DNA from: Ixodes scapularis
Lineage: Eukaryota; Arthropoda; Arachnida; Ixodida; Ixodidae
Direction of reading: 5' to 3'
NCBI RefSeq assembly: GCF_016920785.2
Contig: NW_024609857.1
Span: 193,143,027-193,207,026, forward strand
Length of the DNA stretch: 64,000 bases
A program made the translations under genes and the position numbers. Below the pieces are notes generated by a model. It worked only from the letters and a program-made list of their open reading frames with translations, was not told the DNA's origin and searched no databases. This document shows positions 1 through 10,314 of this stretch, piece after piece; position 1 is the stretch's first letter; every line of letters begins with the position of its first letter.

Positions 1-69
1 CTCATAAATATCGCCAAATGCCTTAATAAAACAAAATGTTCGAGGAAAAAAAAAAAAAAAAAACAGCAC

Positions 70-136
70 CACTGCGCATCGAACCCGCGACCACATGCGT
101 ACAAATAGGACACCTTAACCGCTATGCTACGCCACC
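70..136 (-). repeat. tRNA-like sequence (SINE head or pseudo-tRNA), left copy
   Basis: On the minus strand an A box (TAGCATAGCGG, at 119-129) and a B-box-like GGTTCGATGCG (75-85) lie 33 bases apart, as in a tRNA or tRNA-derived SINE. A T-rich run follows on the minus strand, like a Pol III terminator. The B box is decayed relative to the right copy at 57136-57190. It sits in the intron downstream of the exon at 260-434. Confidence 0.5.
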
Positions 137-259
137 GTCAGAGAAACTCGATTTGACTATTCGTTTCATACGAAATGCTTTGGCTGCAAATGCAGTTGAG
201 CCGTCAGCATGTTATGCAAAGCACTCGTACATCACTCGCCGTACTTCAGTTCTACTCAC

Positions 260-434
260 CTGCCATGTAGAGTACTTTCGCGTCGTAGAACGATCCTTTT
301 GTTCGCGCATCACCGACCCAGTAGACCTGGTACACCCTGTCGTCTTCAACTACACCGCTAAAGTCCCTTACATCGTCGGAACTCACAACAGGCTGGGTCT
401 TGTCGAGTAGAAATTCTACTAAAACATAAGACAT
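260..434 (-). CDS. First coding exon, BEN-domain-protein-like N-terminus (left copy)
   Basis: The exon encodes about 58 residues beginning MSYVLVEFLLDKTQPVV and ending ...GSFYDAKVLYMAG, then a GTGAGT splice donor; an in-frame stop follows directly inside the intron. The pattern of a short N-terminal module (M-x-V-L-V-E-F ... V-Y-x-x-Y-W-x-G-D-A ... G-S-F-Y-x-A-K-V-L) resembles the first exon of many tick proteins that carry a BEN domain further on; this is recalled family knowledge, not a search result. No downstream exon is visible because transcription runs off the left edge. Compared with the right copy at 56831 it has a few substitutions (for example Leu for Pro after EFL) but no break, so it may be a functional paralogue or a recently copied exon. 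Confidence 0.55.
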
Positions 435-1010
435 TGTAGAGCCCGGGCAGGATCGGCAGGTTGGAGCGAGCGGGCAAACAAAACGAGTCGAGAGCGATCG
501 TTCATGAAAGCTCGGCGGAGCCTCTATGGGCGAAGCGAAGTGCGAATTGTCGTGTTCGGCGCTTCGGCGGGCTTCTGATCAAGGTTGTCGGTGGGTTGCG
601 TGTCATATCTCTAACGGTTTTATGGGCTCACGTCCCAAAATCGTTTTCTCGTGCATAGATTACTTTTCGTATTCATAGATTTGACGAAATAGTGGTATCC
701 GAACGAACTTTACGTCCTTTGACCGTACATCTGTCTGCACGTCAAAGCTTTCTGACGTACAGTCAGAGACAATCGATGTGCAGTCAGAATTACCACCAAG
801 ACATCCTGATGCATTTCGCGGCGGCCGACTGCCACCAGGAAACCATCAGAAAGCCGACAAGCGGGGTCTGACTGGAGTTTGACTGTCGGTCAGAGTAACT
901 TGTTGGCCAATCAGACATGCTTGACGTACAGTCAGGCACAGTCAGCGGTCCACTAGAAAACATTGACTGCCAAACAGGGTTACATTGATGGATTTTTCCT
1001 TCGGGTTGAC

Positions 1011-1969
1011 GAGGCTTACCCGAAACGCGTGTTTTTTTTTTTTACCATCCCACGCCCTGCTTTTTTTATTCGTCCCATGGGTCTAAAGTATCAAACTGCC
1101 GGTTAATCTATCAATTGCTCAGCGCTACACTTGCAAAATCATAGTGTTAGTCAACCTGCCATCTAGCCTTAAGCCCTGTTAGTGGCACTGTTGCAGTTCA
1201 CACCTAAATTTCTACGATGATTTGGAAAAAAAACTGTTTTAAGACTTCCATCGTTTGCAGCAAAGACATGTGTGGTTAAACATTTTGCCTATATTACCTC
1301 CATATTATTTACAAGTTATAAACCAAACACCTGGCCGCCTTCTACACCTCACCAGCTTCAAATATACTTCTAAATTAATAGTCCACTAAATAACCTGTTA
1401 TACGAAAACAAGATGGCAGTTGAATGCAACATGACAATTAAGAATTTAAAATAAATTACGTACATGAAAAAAGCTTGTCGAGTAAAGACAAGCACTGCCA
1501 AAGACACTCACTTACCGCGGTGACATAACGTAAAGTAAACTTCCACCAAACAAATCGAATGTTGGTAAATAATGAATACTCAACGTTTCTGCGGTACTCG
1601 GCTCTGCAAGAACCTGAGATGACTTTACTAAAGAACACATCTCTTACCAAAAAGACAATCATATTTTAACAAAAAAAAATCAGTACACATTGTTTCAAAC
1701 TCAAAAATAATTGTTAGAACGCCTCTCGCCGTCTATTAGAATATAACGCACTTACAAATAGTGTGGTACAGGGCATTTCGCGCAGGTCGCTGTAGATTAC
1801 ACACTGGACTCGTCAGAGATTCCTGGCCCCGAGTTTGGCATGGTTAACCTCATCGTATCATCACAAAGCGTACATTCCGTAGCAAGAACATCTGTCTCCG
1901 ATTATCAAGAGGTCCTCTCCTTGTCACTCACATGAAAGAGATGGCGGTCTGTCATGTCCGTCGAAGCTA
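1011..1969. other. Unassigned AT-rich intergenic sequence
   Basis: No convincing coding region, RNA gene or repeat family was recognised. Short open frames on both strands lack codon or motif support. Confidence 0.5.
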
Positions 1970-2470
1970 GTGGTCACATGTATGACTACAACAAAGGAAG
2001 ACCACAAGTGTGTAGGAGCTTCCGACAGAATATTCATGATCTTAATATTTCGCATGCTGAAGTTCGCATTTGACATTAAGAAGAAATGCGCTGGTGGTGA
2101 TGTAGAGCCAGTTCTTGCTGGTTCCAGTAGGAATATCGTCGATGGCGGAGATGCCGAGCCACTTTGCCCGATAGAAGCAATTCGCAAAGCAATATTATGC
2201 ACTCAAACAACTCAAAAAAGGACATTACAGTGTCCTGAGATGCGCATGTTGACCTTGCAATTCTTTTCCCTGTTAAAAAAAGAGCTCTTTCTACCGAACG
2301 ATTGCATTTATTACAAAGCGCATCTCCCCGTTTGCAGTTCGCGGCAGCGCGACCATCCCTACCACCTTCCTACCCTGTCGTGTGGCCTTGGTTCACGCGG
2401 CCCCAGTTTCTGTTTGTCTGTATGTGCGTTTCGCGAGCTGCACGCCGTCACCCCTAAGCTGAGCGTGTAG
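1970..2470 (+). CDS. Uncharacterised 166-codon open frame
   Basis: An open frame of 166 codons from ATG to TAG, longer than expected by chance in this composition. No recognised domain; a basic and hydrophobic first third (about residues 20-40, including ILIFRMLKFAF) is followed by low-complexity Ser/Pro-rich sequence. There is no clear promoter, splice pattern or neighbour that suggests a role. The minus strand is also open over 1924-2202, which weakens the call. It may be transposon debris. Confidence 0.15.
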   Translation: MVTCMTTTKEDHKCVGASDRIFMILIFRMLKFAFDIKKKCAGGDVEPVLAGSSRNIVDGGDAEPLCPIEAIRKAILCTQTTQKRTLQCPEMRMLTLQFFSLLKKELFLPNDCIYYKAHLPVCSSRQRDHPYHLPTLSCGLGSRGPSFCLSVCAFRELHAVTPKLSV

Positions 2471-2862
2471 TGGAAGCGAAGGTGCTTGGCGAACCCATCG
2501 TACATCTATCATTAATCACGTGTTCGCGCTTTCTTCCGTTACCACGCTCAGAGAGCGTGGCAGGTGATGAAAAAGAGGCGATTGACAGGTCCAGCGAGCG
2601 CTTAGCTACCTCGGCGCTCACAGCTTAGGAATGAGGAGAGCTTCCCTTGCTCAAGGACGCCGATTCCCCTTTGCTCACAAAATATAGATTTGGAGAGATG
2701 GTGTGTGGGAAAAACGGGAGGGGGACCACTTTCTCTCGCGCTTTTTAAGTGTAAGAAAAGGGTCTACATGCCTCAAAAACGCAACTTGTGTTAGTCTTGT
2801 GCGGTAGTGTAAAGTCTTAAGATGCTTCGTGTGCATTAGTCGAGAAGGGGCAACCATTATAG

Positions 2863-3288
2863 TTCTTTAAGTCACTGAGTCGCATTATCTCTCAAAGAAG
2901 GAAATGGTATGACAAGTGTCTCTCATGGAGTAGACAAAATAATTGGTGCCATCGAGTTGTTAATGCCCTTGGACGACGACAGACACCGAATCAACTGTCA
3001 TCACATTGTCGCTTATGCGTTTGCCGCACTCAGTGCAAAATCATGTGTCTTGGATATCTCTCGTTCAGATTCCTACCCCTCCTGCTTAAGACCTACTCGG
3101 CCGAGGCAGGCGATCTTCCTCTTCATATTAAAGACATGTTTCACTCACTCACTGTTGATAAGGCCCTCGTCCAGGGTGTGGTCGCTGGCTTCCCTTGTTG
3201 TGATTGTAAAATTCCTAACGGTTGCTTCAAGTCATCAGCGGCCAGTTCTTACAAATTAGGCGGTGATGACTCAAGGCGTATTTATTAA
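2863..3288 (+). CDS. Uncharacterised 141-codon open stretch
   Basis: The frame is free of stops from after the TAG at 2860-2862 to a TAA at 3286-3288. The first ATG inside it is at 3043, so the segment is either an exon with an upstream start elsewhere or chance. The translation has a Cys-rich patch (CRLCVCRTQC) and a later CCDC, but no zinc-finger spacing I can name. No clear splice acceptor was seen. I do not recognise the product. Confidence 0.2.
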   Translation, partial: FFKSLSRIISQRRKWYDKCLSWSRQNNWCHRVVNALGRRQTPNQLSSHCRLCVCRTQCKIMCLGYLSFRFLPLLLKTYSAEAGDLPLHIKDMFHSLTVDKALVQGVVAGFPCCDCKIPNGCFKSSAASSYKLGGDDSRRIY

Positions 3289-3483
3289 CAACTAGGATTG
3301 TTATTTTTATATCAGCTTAAATTTATCAGATTTCATATTTATCTCTTAGGCGATTCACATCCGACTCGTGTCGTACCGTGTTATTTCCATATGCCAGGAA
3401 ACCCTTGAGGCATACCGAAGTTCAGTTTGATTACGCGGCAAGTGGAATGAACGACGATGCGTCACATGATGTTGTTAACATTG

Positions 3484-4390
3484 TCAATGGAGATCGGAAT
3501 TCCTCGATGGAGATCGGAAGGCTCGAGATACTGTCGGAGCCGGGGATTGATGTCGTCGAAGATAAAACTCGATTTCCCAAGGTCGCTCCTGAGGAGCGGT
3601 CGAGGTCATTCGGTGCGGACTCCCAAAGACCCATTCATTGGTGCGGGACCTACTGTAGGCGTGGTCGGCCTCACCGCAGTAGGAGAAAAGTGCTCGTCGG
3701 CCGGCCGTTCGCCACACGTCCGCCTTCCTCGGTCTACGTTGCACAGTGCGGTCGTACACTGGTTCTTCCCGACGTCAAGAATACTACAGTGTGGAAAGTC
3801 GCCGTCAAGGTGGCGTCGGCTACTAACGGGCAACCTGTGGCGTTTGTCGTGACACTGCGTCTTGGGTCAACCTCGTTTGGGCAGGTGCCGTTTTGTTCGC
3901 AGAAGTCTGCGGTTGAAATGCCCACTGGACTTCTTTCATAACAACTTCGGCAATCGAAATGGAAGCCGGGCGACTAGCGGCAGAAAACAGCTTCCTAAGC
4001 TCCTCCCATACAACATAGGATGACGTAACGGATGCCTCACGTCAAAGTCGCAGCTGGACGAAGTCGCAGCGGGGGGTCGTTGATAGTGACCGTCTTTGGC
4101 TTGCCGAGCACGTTCGACTTTGGAGGCCTCTGTGATGAATTCTTCGAGTATTGTCAGAGGGTTGCGGACAAGGCCACCGAAGACGTTGTCCCTCACGCAG
4201 CGCGTAAGAATAATTTGTTTTTTCTCTTCTGTAGCCTGAAAGTTGGCGCGTGCACTCTGTCGCAAATTATACTCCACGAAGGTGGTGACGCTTTCTTTGA
4301 GGCCTTTTGTCCTGGATTGAAGCAGGTCTTCGGCTGTCTCTCATTGATGCTGTTTGACAAACGTGCTTTCAAGGTCGGTCGTGCATGCCG
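3484..4390 (-). pseudogene. gag: Gypsy E: antisense gag fragment
   Basis: The minus-strand translation gives pieces of the same Gag seen in Gypsy A and B. From the right it reads ...TAEDLLQSRTKGLKESVTTFVE, then EEKKQIILTRCVRDNVFGGLVRNPLT, then VERARQAKDGHYQR. After further sequence it reads RKADVWRTAGRRALFSYCGEADH, the start of a CCHC zinc knuckle with the first Cys replaced by Phe/Ser. Frameshifts separate the pieces. No LTR or pol is attached, so this is an isolated, old fragment. It encodes only capsid and nucleocapsid portions of a Ty3/Gypsy polyprotein. Confidence 0.75.
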
Positions 4391-4479
4391 TTTATAACGT
4401 CAAGGAGGATTTGTGTCTCAAACCAGAGGCTGGCAGTTCCTTCTCGCGAGAGGCACGGGTTCTGCAGTGCAAACTTGGA

Positions 4480-4962
4480 AACAGCGCGAGAAAAACAAGG
4501 GACAGGGACGAGAAGCGAACGAACAAAACGCTGACTGGCAACTGAAGTTTATTCCCGCGAGGAACGGAAAGGATGACATAAAAGGTGCAAGATAGATAAA
4601 ACATAATCCACCCCCTTGAGGCACGCCCGAGCTATTAAAAAAATCTGCCTAATTTCTTAATGAGAGACACTTCGTCATTCGCGAAAGCCACTAACACACG
4701 TGTCCGCTCCGTAGGTAGAAATAAAAAAAAAAAGAAAAGAAAAACGCCTCATCAATTTCTCTAGTCACTTTGTTGCGGTGACGAGCCAGAATCTTAATCT
4801 CGGTGAAAACCGGAGAACACGAACACCTATCGCAGTGACTGCAAGGTGTCCCGACGATGAAGACCGAAGGGAAAGGGAATGCTCCCTCGCCCTAACATTG
4901 ACACACCTCCTCGTCTGACCTATGTACACCCTGCCACACGACAAAAGGATCCGACAAAGCAA
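4480..4962 (-). pseudogene. Penelope-like element, 3' part with GIY-YIG endonuclease
   Basis: The minus-strand frame at 4765-4962 reads LLSCGRVYIGQTRRCVNVRAREHSL ... SSSGHLA. This is the core of the GIY-YIG endonuclease that forms the C-terminus of Penelope-like retroelements, with the key Y-I-G, Arg and the R-x-R-E-H segment visible. The sequence to 4480 resembles the 3' tail of such elements and shares words (AAGGGACAGGGACGAGA) with the tail of the second Penelope copy at 10320-10350. The reverse transcriptase is missing: at about 4980 the sequence switches to a plus-strand Penelope fragment. Confidence 0.7.
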
Positions 4963-4988
4963 GCCCTGCCAACAGGAAACGGAGCATT

Positions 4989-5290
4989 TTGTACTGTTTG
5001 GACGGACTCATGAAGGGGGACAGAAGACCGGCGCACAGGACGAGCTTTGGTCCGGTGGTGTCTTTCGTCAATGAGTCTGATCTGAATCTTCTGGTTTCCG
5101 ACAAGGAGGGAGGGTTTGCTGTGGTACCTGAAGACATGTATAATAAAAGAGCCAAGGAGGCAGTTCTGAAGAATTTTAGGCCTTTGTCGGGGATAGTTTT
5201 AAATAAGGTCAGGGCTCGAGCTGTTCAACTTTGTGAAGGCTTGGGTCTGGAGAGTCTTAAGAGGTCGGTCTATTTGGTTAAGGATGTCGT
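4989..5290 (+). pseudogene. Penelope-like element, N-terminal fragment
   Basis: The plus-strand frame contains LLVSDKEGGFAVVPEDMYN and RAKEAVLKNF. This is the segment upstream of the reverse transcriptase fingers in tick Penelope-like elements (pattern: D-K-x-x-x-F-V-V-x-P-x-x-x-Y-x-x-K-A). It lies immediately beside an opposite-strand 3' fragment of the same superfamily, giving an inverted pair. The polymerase core is absent. The right border, near 5290, runs into an antisense LINE endonuclease start. Confidence 0.65.
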
Positions 5291-5366
5291 AGATGGGTCG
5301 AAGCTCATCTACGGCATCCGTAAAATCATAAATATTTTCTAAAATGCCGCGACAGTTCCGTTGCAT
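5286..5366 (-). pseudogene. I-clade LINE, start of the endonuclease frame (fragment)
   Basis: The minus strand reads MQRNCRGILENIYDFTDAVD then ELRPIYDIL. This matches the start of ORF2 in LINE A (31443-31500, QWNCRGLLRN...), where the apurinic endonuclease begins. Only the first 25-30 residues remain before the Penelope fragment. It lies downstream of the ORF1 of LINE B in the same orientation, so it may be the continuation of LINE B after the 5704-8370 insertion. That link is inferred. Confidence 0.5.
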
Positions 5367-5695
5367 AAATTGTGAATTAGTCCTCTGTAAAAGATGAGTA
5401 AACAAGTAAATATAAATAAACAAATCTTAATAAAATAAGTAAAATTATAAAGTGAATACAACTAGGTGGAATACATTAGGAACATCATTTGGATTTACAG
5501 GCCCCCAATAATATGATATATGATATGATATATTTATTTAGCTCAGGAGAGCCGGGGCGTCGCAGGAACTGAAATCGATCGTACCTTGAAGTCCAGCGGC
5601 GCCGCTTGTAATGAGGATGTAATGGTATTGCGCAAATGAATCGCGTGGATGGTGACGATGATGATGGGATAAAGGACAGAGTAATGAGCGTCAGG
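5367..5695. other. Unassigned AT-rich spacer, possibly LINE B sequence
   Basis: Contains ATGATATATG tandem words near 5513-5535 and no supported coding region. It may be the stretch between ORF1 and ORF2 of LINE B, since LINE B pieces lie on both sides in the same orientation. Confidence 0.3.
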
Positions 5696-8378
5696 TCTAG
5701 CAGCGGCCTTCACGATGGTGGTCTTCGCGAGGCCGCCATGGGCGGGAGAGTGCCGTTAGAGCGCGCGACACTAGAGCGCCGACGTTAGAGCGCACGACGC
5801 GAGGGTGCTGCGAGAGTAGCGCGCTTGACACTAGAGCGCACGACACGAGAGCGCATGGCCAGTTGAGCAAACACCGAAAAATGTGTGGTGTACGCGCGGC
5901 TCCACAGACAGAACAAAATTGTGCGACTCGTCGGATTGAAGCATTGGTGATTTTTGATTCATTAAGTATGCCTTTAACAAAAATAAAAACGATACGACTC
6001 TTTCTAACCAATTGTTTACTGTAGAGAAAAGGGGGCAGGGGAGTGGGCTGGGGCATATTGGTACCGGGAAAGGTTGCAGTTGAGTGCAGGAGCGAGTTTA
6101 AGATTTCTTCACAGTGCTGCGGTGCGCTTCTCGGATATTCTATAAGAGTTTACTTTTTTCAATATTTTGTCTATTCTTGACCTGTAATTGGGCTCCGATC
6201 TATTTGGTGGCTATTTAGACACCCCTCGCATAAGCTTAAATGGTATTCTGACGTCGATGTCCGCAATGAAGAAAGATCACAGCTAAAAAGTATCTGTAAA
6301 AAACTCATCGAAGGAAAGCTCAGCGCAATTTTATCGCATGCAGATCTTTCCAGCGTTTTAACGGATACAGGAAAACCTCCCCTGAAAATCTGTGATATAC
6401 AAAATCAAAGAACAATTAAAGAATTCATTAGTTCTTTGATTTAGAAAACTTTAGACAAAAAGTTTAAAAAATTAGAGAAAAACATGGCAGCTGACCTTAA
6501 CTAGGTCACCGGCAATGTTTTGTTTTTCTGTAAAAATGGACGCTACAGATATTCTTTTTTTTTTCCTGTTGGCGTTTTGTAACACATTTTGGTCTGTCAC
6601 ATGCAAACATTTCGTCGACTCATTACACAATGTCATTGCTAAATTCCGCGACATACATCCCTGCCAATTGTACATAAAACACGCGATGCCCGAAGATGTG
6701 GTCGGTCCGGTCGGGCCATTCGCGCTAGACTGGTTCTGCGCTTTCGTGACGGTCGCTCTAAAAGTCTATCCACACGATGCACCTTGTTGGCGAATCTTGT
6801 CGCGAAACTAGGTTTTGGGAAACAGATTCCCCGTCTGAACGCGACCGAAAGAGTGCCGCTCCTTCGAAATAAGCGCCGCGTGGTCCTCGCTTCTGGAGCA
6901 ATTTTTCGCTGAAACCTCACCGAGGCCTGTCAATCACCCGAAGGAGAAACGCGGACGCCGGCAATGGCCGTTTGACTTCGCTATGACGCCTGACCTTCGA
7001 GGAGGAGCGAGCTTTTTGGAGAAGTCTGATTTTTGGCCGATTCCGTATCCGTGCCAAAGCCGGAAGAAAAAAAAGCGAACATGGCGACCGACAAGAGGAG
7101 AAGCGGTGCATACAGGTGACGAGTCTTGTTCATACTCGGTTGCAGGTAACGGCGCTTTAGCAGTACGGGTTGGTGGCGCGGTGTAAATTTATCAGCAGTC
7201 GCGACGAGTGCAAGTACCGCATATATAGCCTCGTTTGCATGAAAGCAACTTCAGCGCATCGACATCACCCGTTCTTCGATCGAAGCCGACGCGGCAACGT
7301 TTACATGAATGCACCGAATATATTTTGATGGGTCATTGTTATAACTTTGTGATTTACTAGATTTTGATATATGTATATTTTGTATATCTCGTATTACTGC
7401 GCAGCAGTTTTTCCGCCATTGTTTTCTCGTTTTATCTGCAACCTTTGTTTTTTGTAGCGTTATTTATGTTTACCGCCCACCCTGCTTGGACCTCAAAAGG
7501 TCCGCAATATGTACTAAATAAATAAAAAGTACACGAAGGTGGCGCCACGCCGTGTCAAAGCTCGAAGTTATGCAGTTCCGGCACCAGCCGCACCACGTTT
7601 TCCGGTGCATCGCACTGGAGGCCTTTTGACGCGTTCAGTGAACGTAAAGATCGTGCCCGCTGTCTTCGGTGCTGTGGAAAAAGTTACGAGACGGAAGAGA
7701 CATCAAAACCCCAAGCGTTTCGGGCTCGAGGCCGAGCCGCCGGGTCACTCTGGACCAAAGGCGACGTGTGTGCGCTCGCTTTGAGGAAGCCTCCGCAGCC
7801 TCCGCGCTTCACCGCGCTAGACCTCGCCGCGACTGGACCAACCGGACCCCTGAGTCCGAAAGGCTCCTGCGCAGCCAGGAACGGCACCGAGGTGGAAGCT
7901 GCTTGGTCTGCGCTACCATGCAGTGCTCTACAGTGCTCGGAGCTCTCGGTGTCGTTCGTGCTTGCGCGGAAGCCTTTGGGACCACTTCCGACGCGCAAGT
8001 CGTACTTCGCAAGGCATGGACGGGGGCCGCCCTCATCGAGCAGCTCCGCTATATTCCGCTTACTTATGATGGCAATAAAAGCTCGCGTTTGTTCTCGGGA
8101 AAAAATTGCGGGCGACCATACGGGACCGCTCTCCGCGCCGCCGACGACGTTGGCCACCACCATGTTCTCAGCTGTTCACTAGCTCCCGCAGCGAGCGCCT
8201 TCCCATAATCTTACCCGTTACAAAATACGATGCGACTTCCGCGCGCGCTAACGTCGCTGCGCTCTCGAGTCGCGCGCGCTAAAGTCGTGGCGCTCTACTG
8301 TCGGCGCTCTAATGTCGGCGCTCAAGTGTCCTGCGCTCTAGTGTTGTACAGCCGCCATGGGCTGCTGTCTTCTAGCAG
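5696..8378. mobile_element. Putative DNA transposon with inverted GCGCTCTA arrays
   Basis: The 8-bp word TCTAGCAG occurs at 5696-5703 and 8371-8378 and may be a target-site duplication. Just inside each end lies an array of short degenerate repeats: AGAGCGC/TTAGAGCGCxxGACxC on the left (about 5757-5865) and the reverse complement GCGCTCTAxTGTCG on the right (about 8230-8352). Each array has CCATGG beside it at its outer edge. The interior has several unassigned open frames but no transposase I can recognise. The arrangement is like a fold-back element with repeat-bearing inverted ends. The extreme termini do not match perfectly, so the borders are provisional. Confidence 0.45.
6181..6442 (+). 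CDS. Uncharacterised open segment inside the 5.7-8.4 kb element
   Basis: The frame is open for about 87 codons and ends with TAG at 6440-6442. It has no initiator Met at its start, so it would have to be an internal exon. Lys/Glu-rich helix-like sequence (RNEERSQLKSICKKLIEGKL) suggests real protein, but I do not recognise it. It could be part of a transposase encoded by the surrounding element. Confidence 0.2.
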
Positions 8379-9650
8379 GTTAGTCTCGAGCACCTGGTGA
8401 GCTGGCTTGCAGACGAGCCGGCCAAATTTTCGGTGACGCAGGCCTTCAATTTTTTTTTAATATTTACCGGATGATATGTTTTACGCTTCATACTGTCCTG
8501 GTCGGACCCAGTTGTTGAGAGTTTGTCGGCATCTGTCGACATCTCCACATCCTGATGGGTGTCTGTTGCTTTTAAAACGGCGCTGGTCCGGCCTGGTGTG
8601 CGGGCGGGAGGAGGGGGGGGGGGGGGCAAACTCTAAACACAACCGGCTGGAAGGGTTGCAGACAAACTGGGCGAGGGGTTACCCAAGCGCTGGTGTTGTC
8701 CCCTTATTTAGCAGGAGCTGCATGGAGACCATGCTGCTCCTTCGGTAGGTGGAACCTCTTCAGCGAGCAAGAGCGAGAAACTCGGTCCTTCTCCCTGGGA
8801 GGGGACCTAAGAGGGCAGGGGGGGGGGGGGGGGGGGGGCAGGCGCGGCCGGTGCCTGTCTGTCCTTGCATGGAGCAGCAGCACGCGTGCTACCACCTGGG
8901 ACTGCATAAACCTGGTGCTGCCCCTGTCTGGGAACTGGGGTTCTGAAGTCGGGCGCCAGGTTCACGGAAGAGACCTGGGTGGCCCTTGACTCCGAGCGTG
9001 GTGCAGGGCCCCTGCGCACCACCTCCACAAAACTCCCTTTCGATAAGAGGGAGGACCGCTCCTCACTTCTGGGTATGGTTTGTTCGCCTTTACTTGGATC
9101 ATATGAATGTCTTTTTCTTGCTTCTAAGAGGGACAGGTATGATAATAAACATGATCTGGTACACCATAGTTAGCGCAGTGGGTCACGACCGCCTCGCAAA
9201 TGTCAGAAACGTGGCCTTGATTACCACACTTTGCACACGCGTCCTTCCCTCGACAGCTGCGAGTTCCGTGACCAAAACGCTGGCAACGAAAGCACCGCTC
9301 GGGATTGGGACGTAAGGGCGAATGTGGCACCTTAAGTATCATGCCCTGATTGTCTTTAAGAGTGTGTGCGTCTCTAAAGTCAAGATAACATGTTACGAAG
9401 GGATCTGTTCGCCATCCCTCCGAAACGTGATGCGTTTGAAAGCAACAGCACCAGAAGGTATGAGTTACCCGCGGTGTTCATCCTCACTCGTGTCCAAAAT
9501 GTTGTCCTCCGAGACGACTCTACGAATAGTATGTCGTGTGCGTTGTGGGCTCACCGACACCTTCACGTCAACGATGGTTTTCAGATTAAGGAGCGCGTCC
9601 CTTTGTTTTTTGTGTTTACTTCCACGAGAAGGTCTCTAGAGTGCTAATAT
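8379..9650 (-). pseudogene. LINE B ORF1: Gag-like zinc-knuckle protein, broken
   Basis: The minus-strand frame at 9124-9342 gives RCFRCQRFGHGTRSCRG, KDACAKCGNQGHVSDIC and THCANYGVPDHVYYHTC. These are three consecutive CCHC-type knuckles typical of ORF1 of I-clade LINEs; the third has Tyr for its second Cys. Downstream is a Pro/Ala-rich linker (8807-9028 and 8372-8629) containing two long C runs on the coding strand. ORF1 proteins of this group bind RNA and chaperone reverse transcription. Frameshifts separate the pieces, including at the homopolymers. Confidence 0.7.
8817..8839. repeat. Homopolymer G tract
   Basis: A run of about 20 G sits inside the LINE B ORF1 linker, with a similar run near 8617-8633. 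Such tracts are prone to slippage and to sequencing error, so the reading frame around them is uncertain. Confidence 0.9.
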
Positions 9651-9912
9651 TTTTTTTAGCCTTGAAGGAGAACCCTACAATGCTTTCTAGCACCTTCGCT
9701 GAAACAAAAGTTGCCAGCTCTTCAGTAGGTTTTTATTAATCAAGCGAATAAAGGACGATGTTTTTTTTTTTGTTTTTTTTGTTCGAGGCAGTGTTTTTTA
9801 ATTGTGTGTCCTAAACAGGGTTTGTAAATATGAGGAGCTACAAGAGTGCAAAGTGTGTTTGGAATCTGCAGTGCACCGCCCACCACCGAGCGCAACGGGG
9901 GGTTAGGTAACG

Positions 9913-10113
9913 CCCTACCGAAAATTCCGGTATAACTTTTCGCTATCCGGATTATGGAACCGGAAATCTATCTGGATTCTATCTGGACTCTATCTGGAAT
10001 TCAGGTTTTCATAAATTATTCCTTTGTTCTCAATCTGGATTTCGGGTTTCCAGTAAAAAATTTCCGGTTCCATATTCCGGATAGCGAAAGTTATACCGGA
10101 TTTTTCGGTAGGG
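9913..10113. mobile_element. Fold-back MITE with ~55-bp inverted ends
   Basis: The left end CCCTACCGAAAATTCCGG... (9913-9967) and the right end (10060-10113) are near-perfect reverse complements over about 55 bases, ending ...CGGTAGGG. The interior repeats the word ATCTGGA three times. No coding capacity. The element sits in the LINE B leader: LINE A reads GTTAGGTAA without it. The target duplication is unclear, at most 2 bp (CG). Confidence 0.85.
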
Positions 10114-10314
10114 CGCACAATAACAAAAATGGCTTTGCTATAGACGTTGCTCTAACAGTGCCGCCGAGAAACTACACACACGTGTGGGTCCAGACAGGGC
10201 CATTTCCACCCAAGGTTAGCCCTTGCCGCCAAAAAAGCTGAAAGTGTAAAGAAGAGGAGAAGGAGAAAAAAGACAAAGAGAGATGAGTGGAGAGGCGACT
10301 GCCTGAATCATCTT

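Larger units (their letters stand above)
1..1010 (-). repeat. Left arm of a ~1 kb inverted duplication
   Basis: Reading the minus strand, this stretch matches 56241-57268 along its whole length with scattered substitutions and small indels. The match starts at the window edge, so the arm may continue to the left, and ends at GTTGAC (1005-1010), which pairs with GTCAAC at 56241. In minus-strand order it contains a segment rich in CTGACTG/GTACGTCA words, a promoter-like stretch, a short coding exon with a splice donor, and a tRNA-like sequence beside an A-rich run. The two arms diverge head to head. Confidence 0.9.
8379..10303 (-). mobile_element. LINE B (I clade): 5' UTR and ORF1 portion
   Basis: Read on the minus strand, this aligns in order with LINE A: a 5' leader (10125-10303, parallel to 32990-33180, including GGCAAGGGCTAACCTTG-type sequence), then ORF1. 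The leader continues at 11530-11815 beyond a Penelope insertion and is also interrupted by the MITE at 9913-10113. The left border at 8379 coincides with the repeat flanking the 5.7-8.4 kb element, so that element probably interrupts LINE B. Confidence 0.7.

Noticed and set aside
3378..3941. 187-codon plus-strand frame
   Set aside because: It is antisense to the recognisable Gypsy E Gag fragment on the minus strand.
7539..8208. Overlapping 80-180-codon frames on both strands in GC-rich DNA
   Set aside because: All frames are open because of high GC content; no domain is recognised and they end in the GCGCTCTA array.
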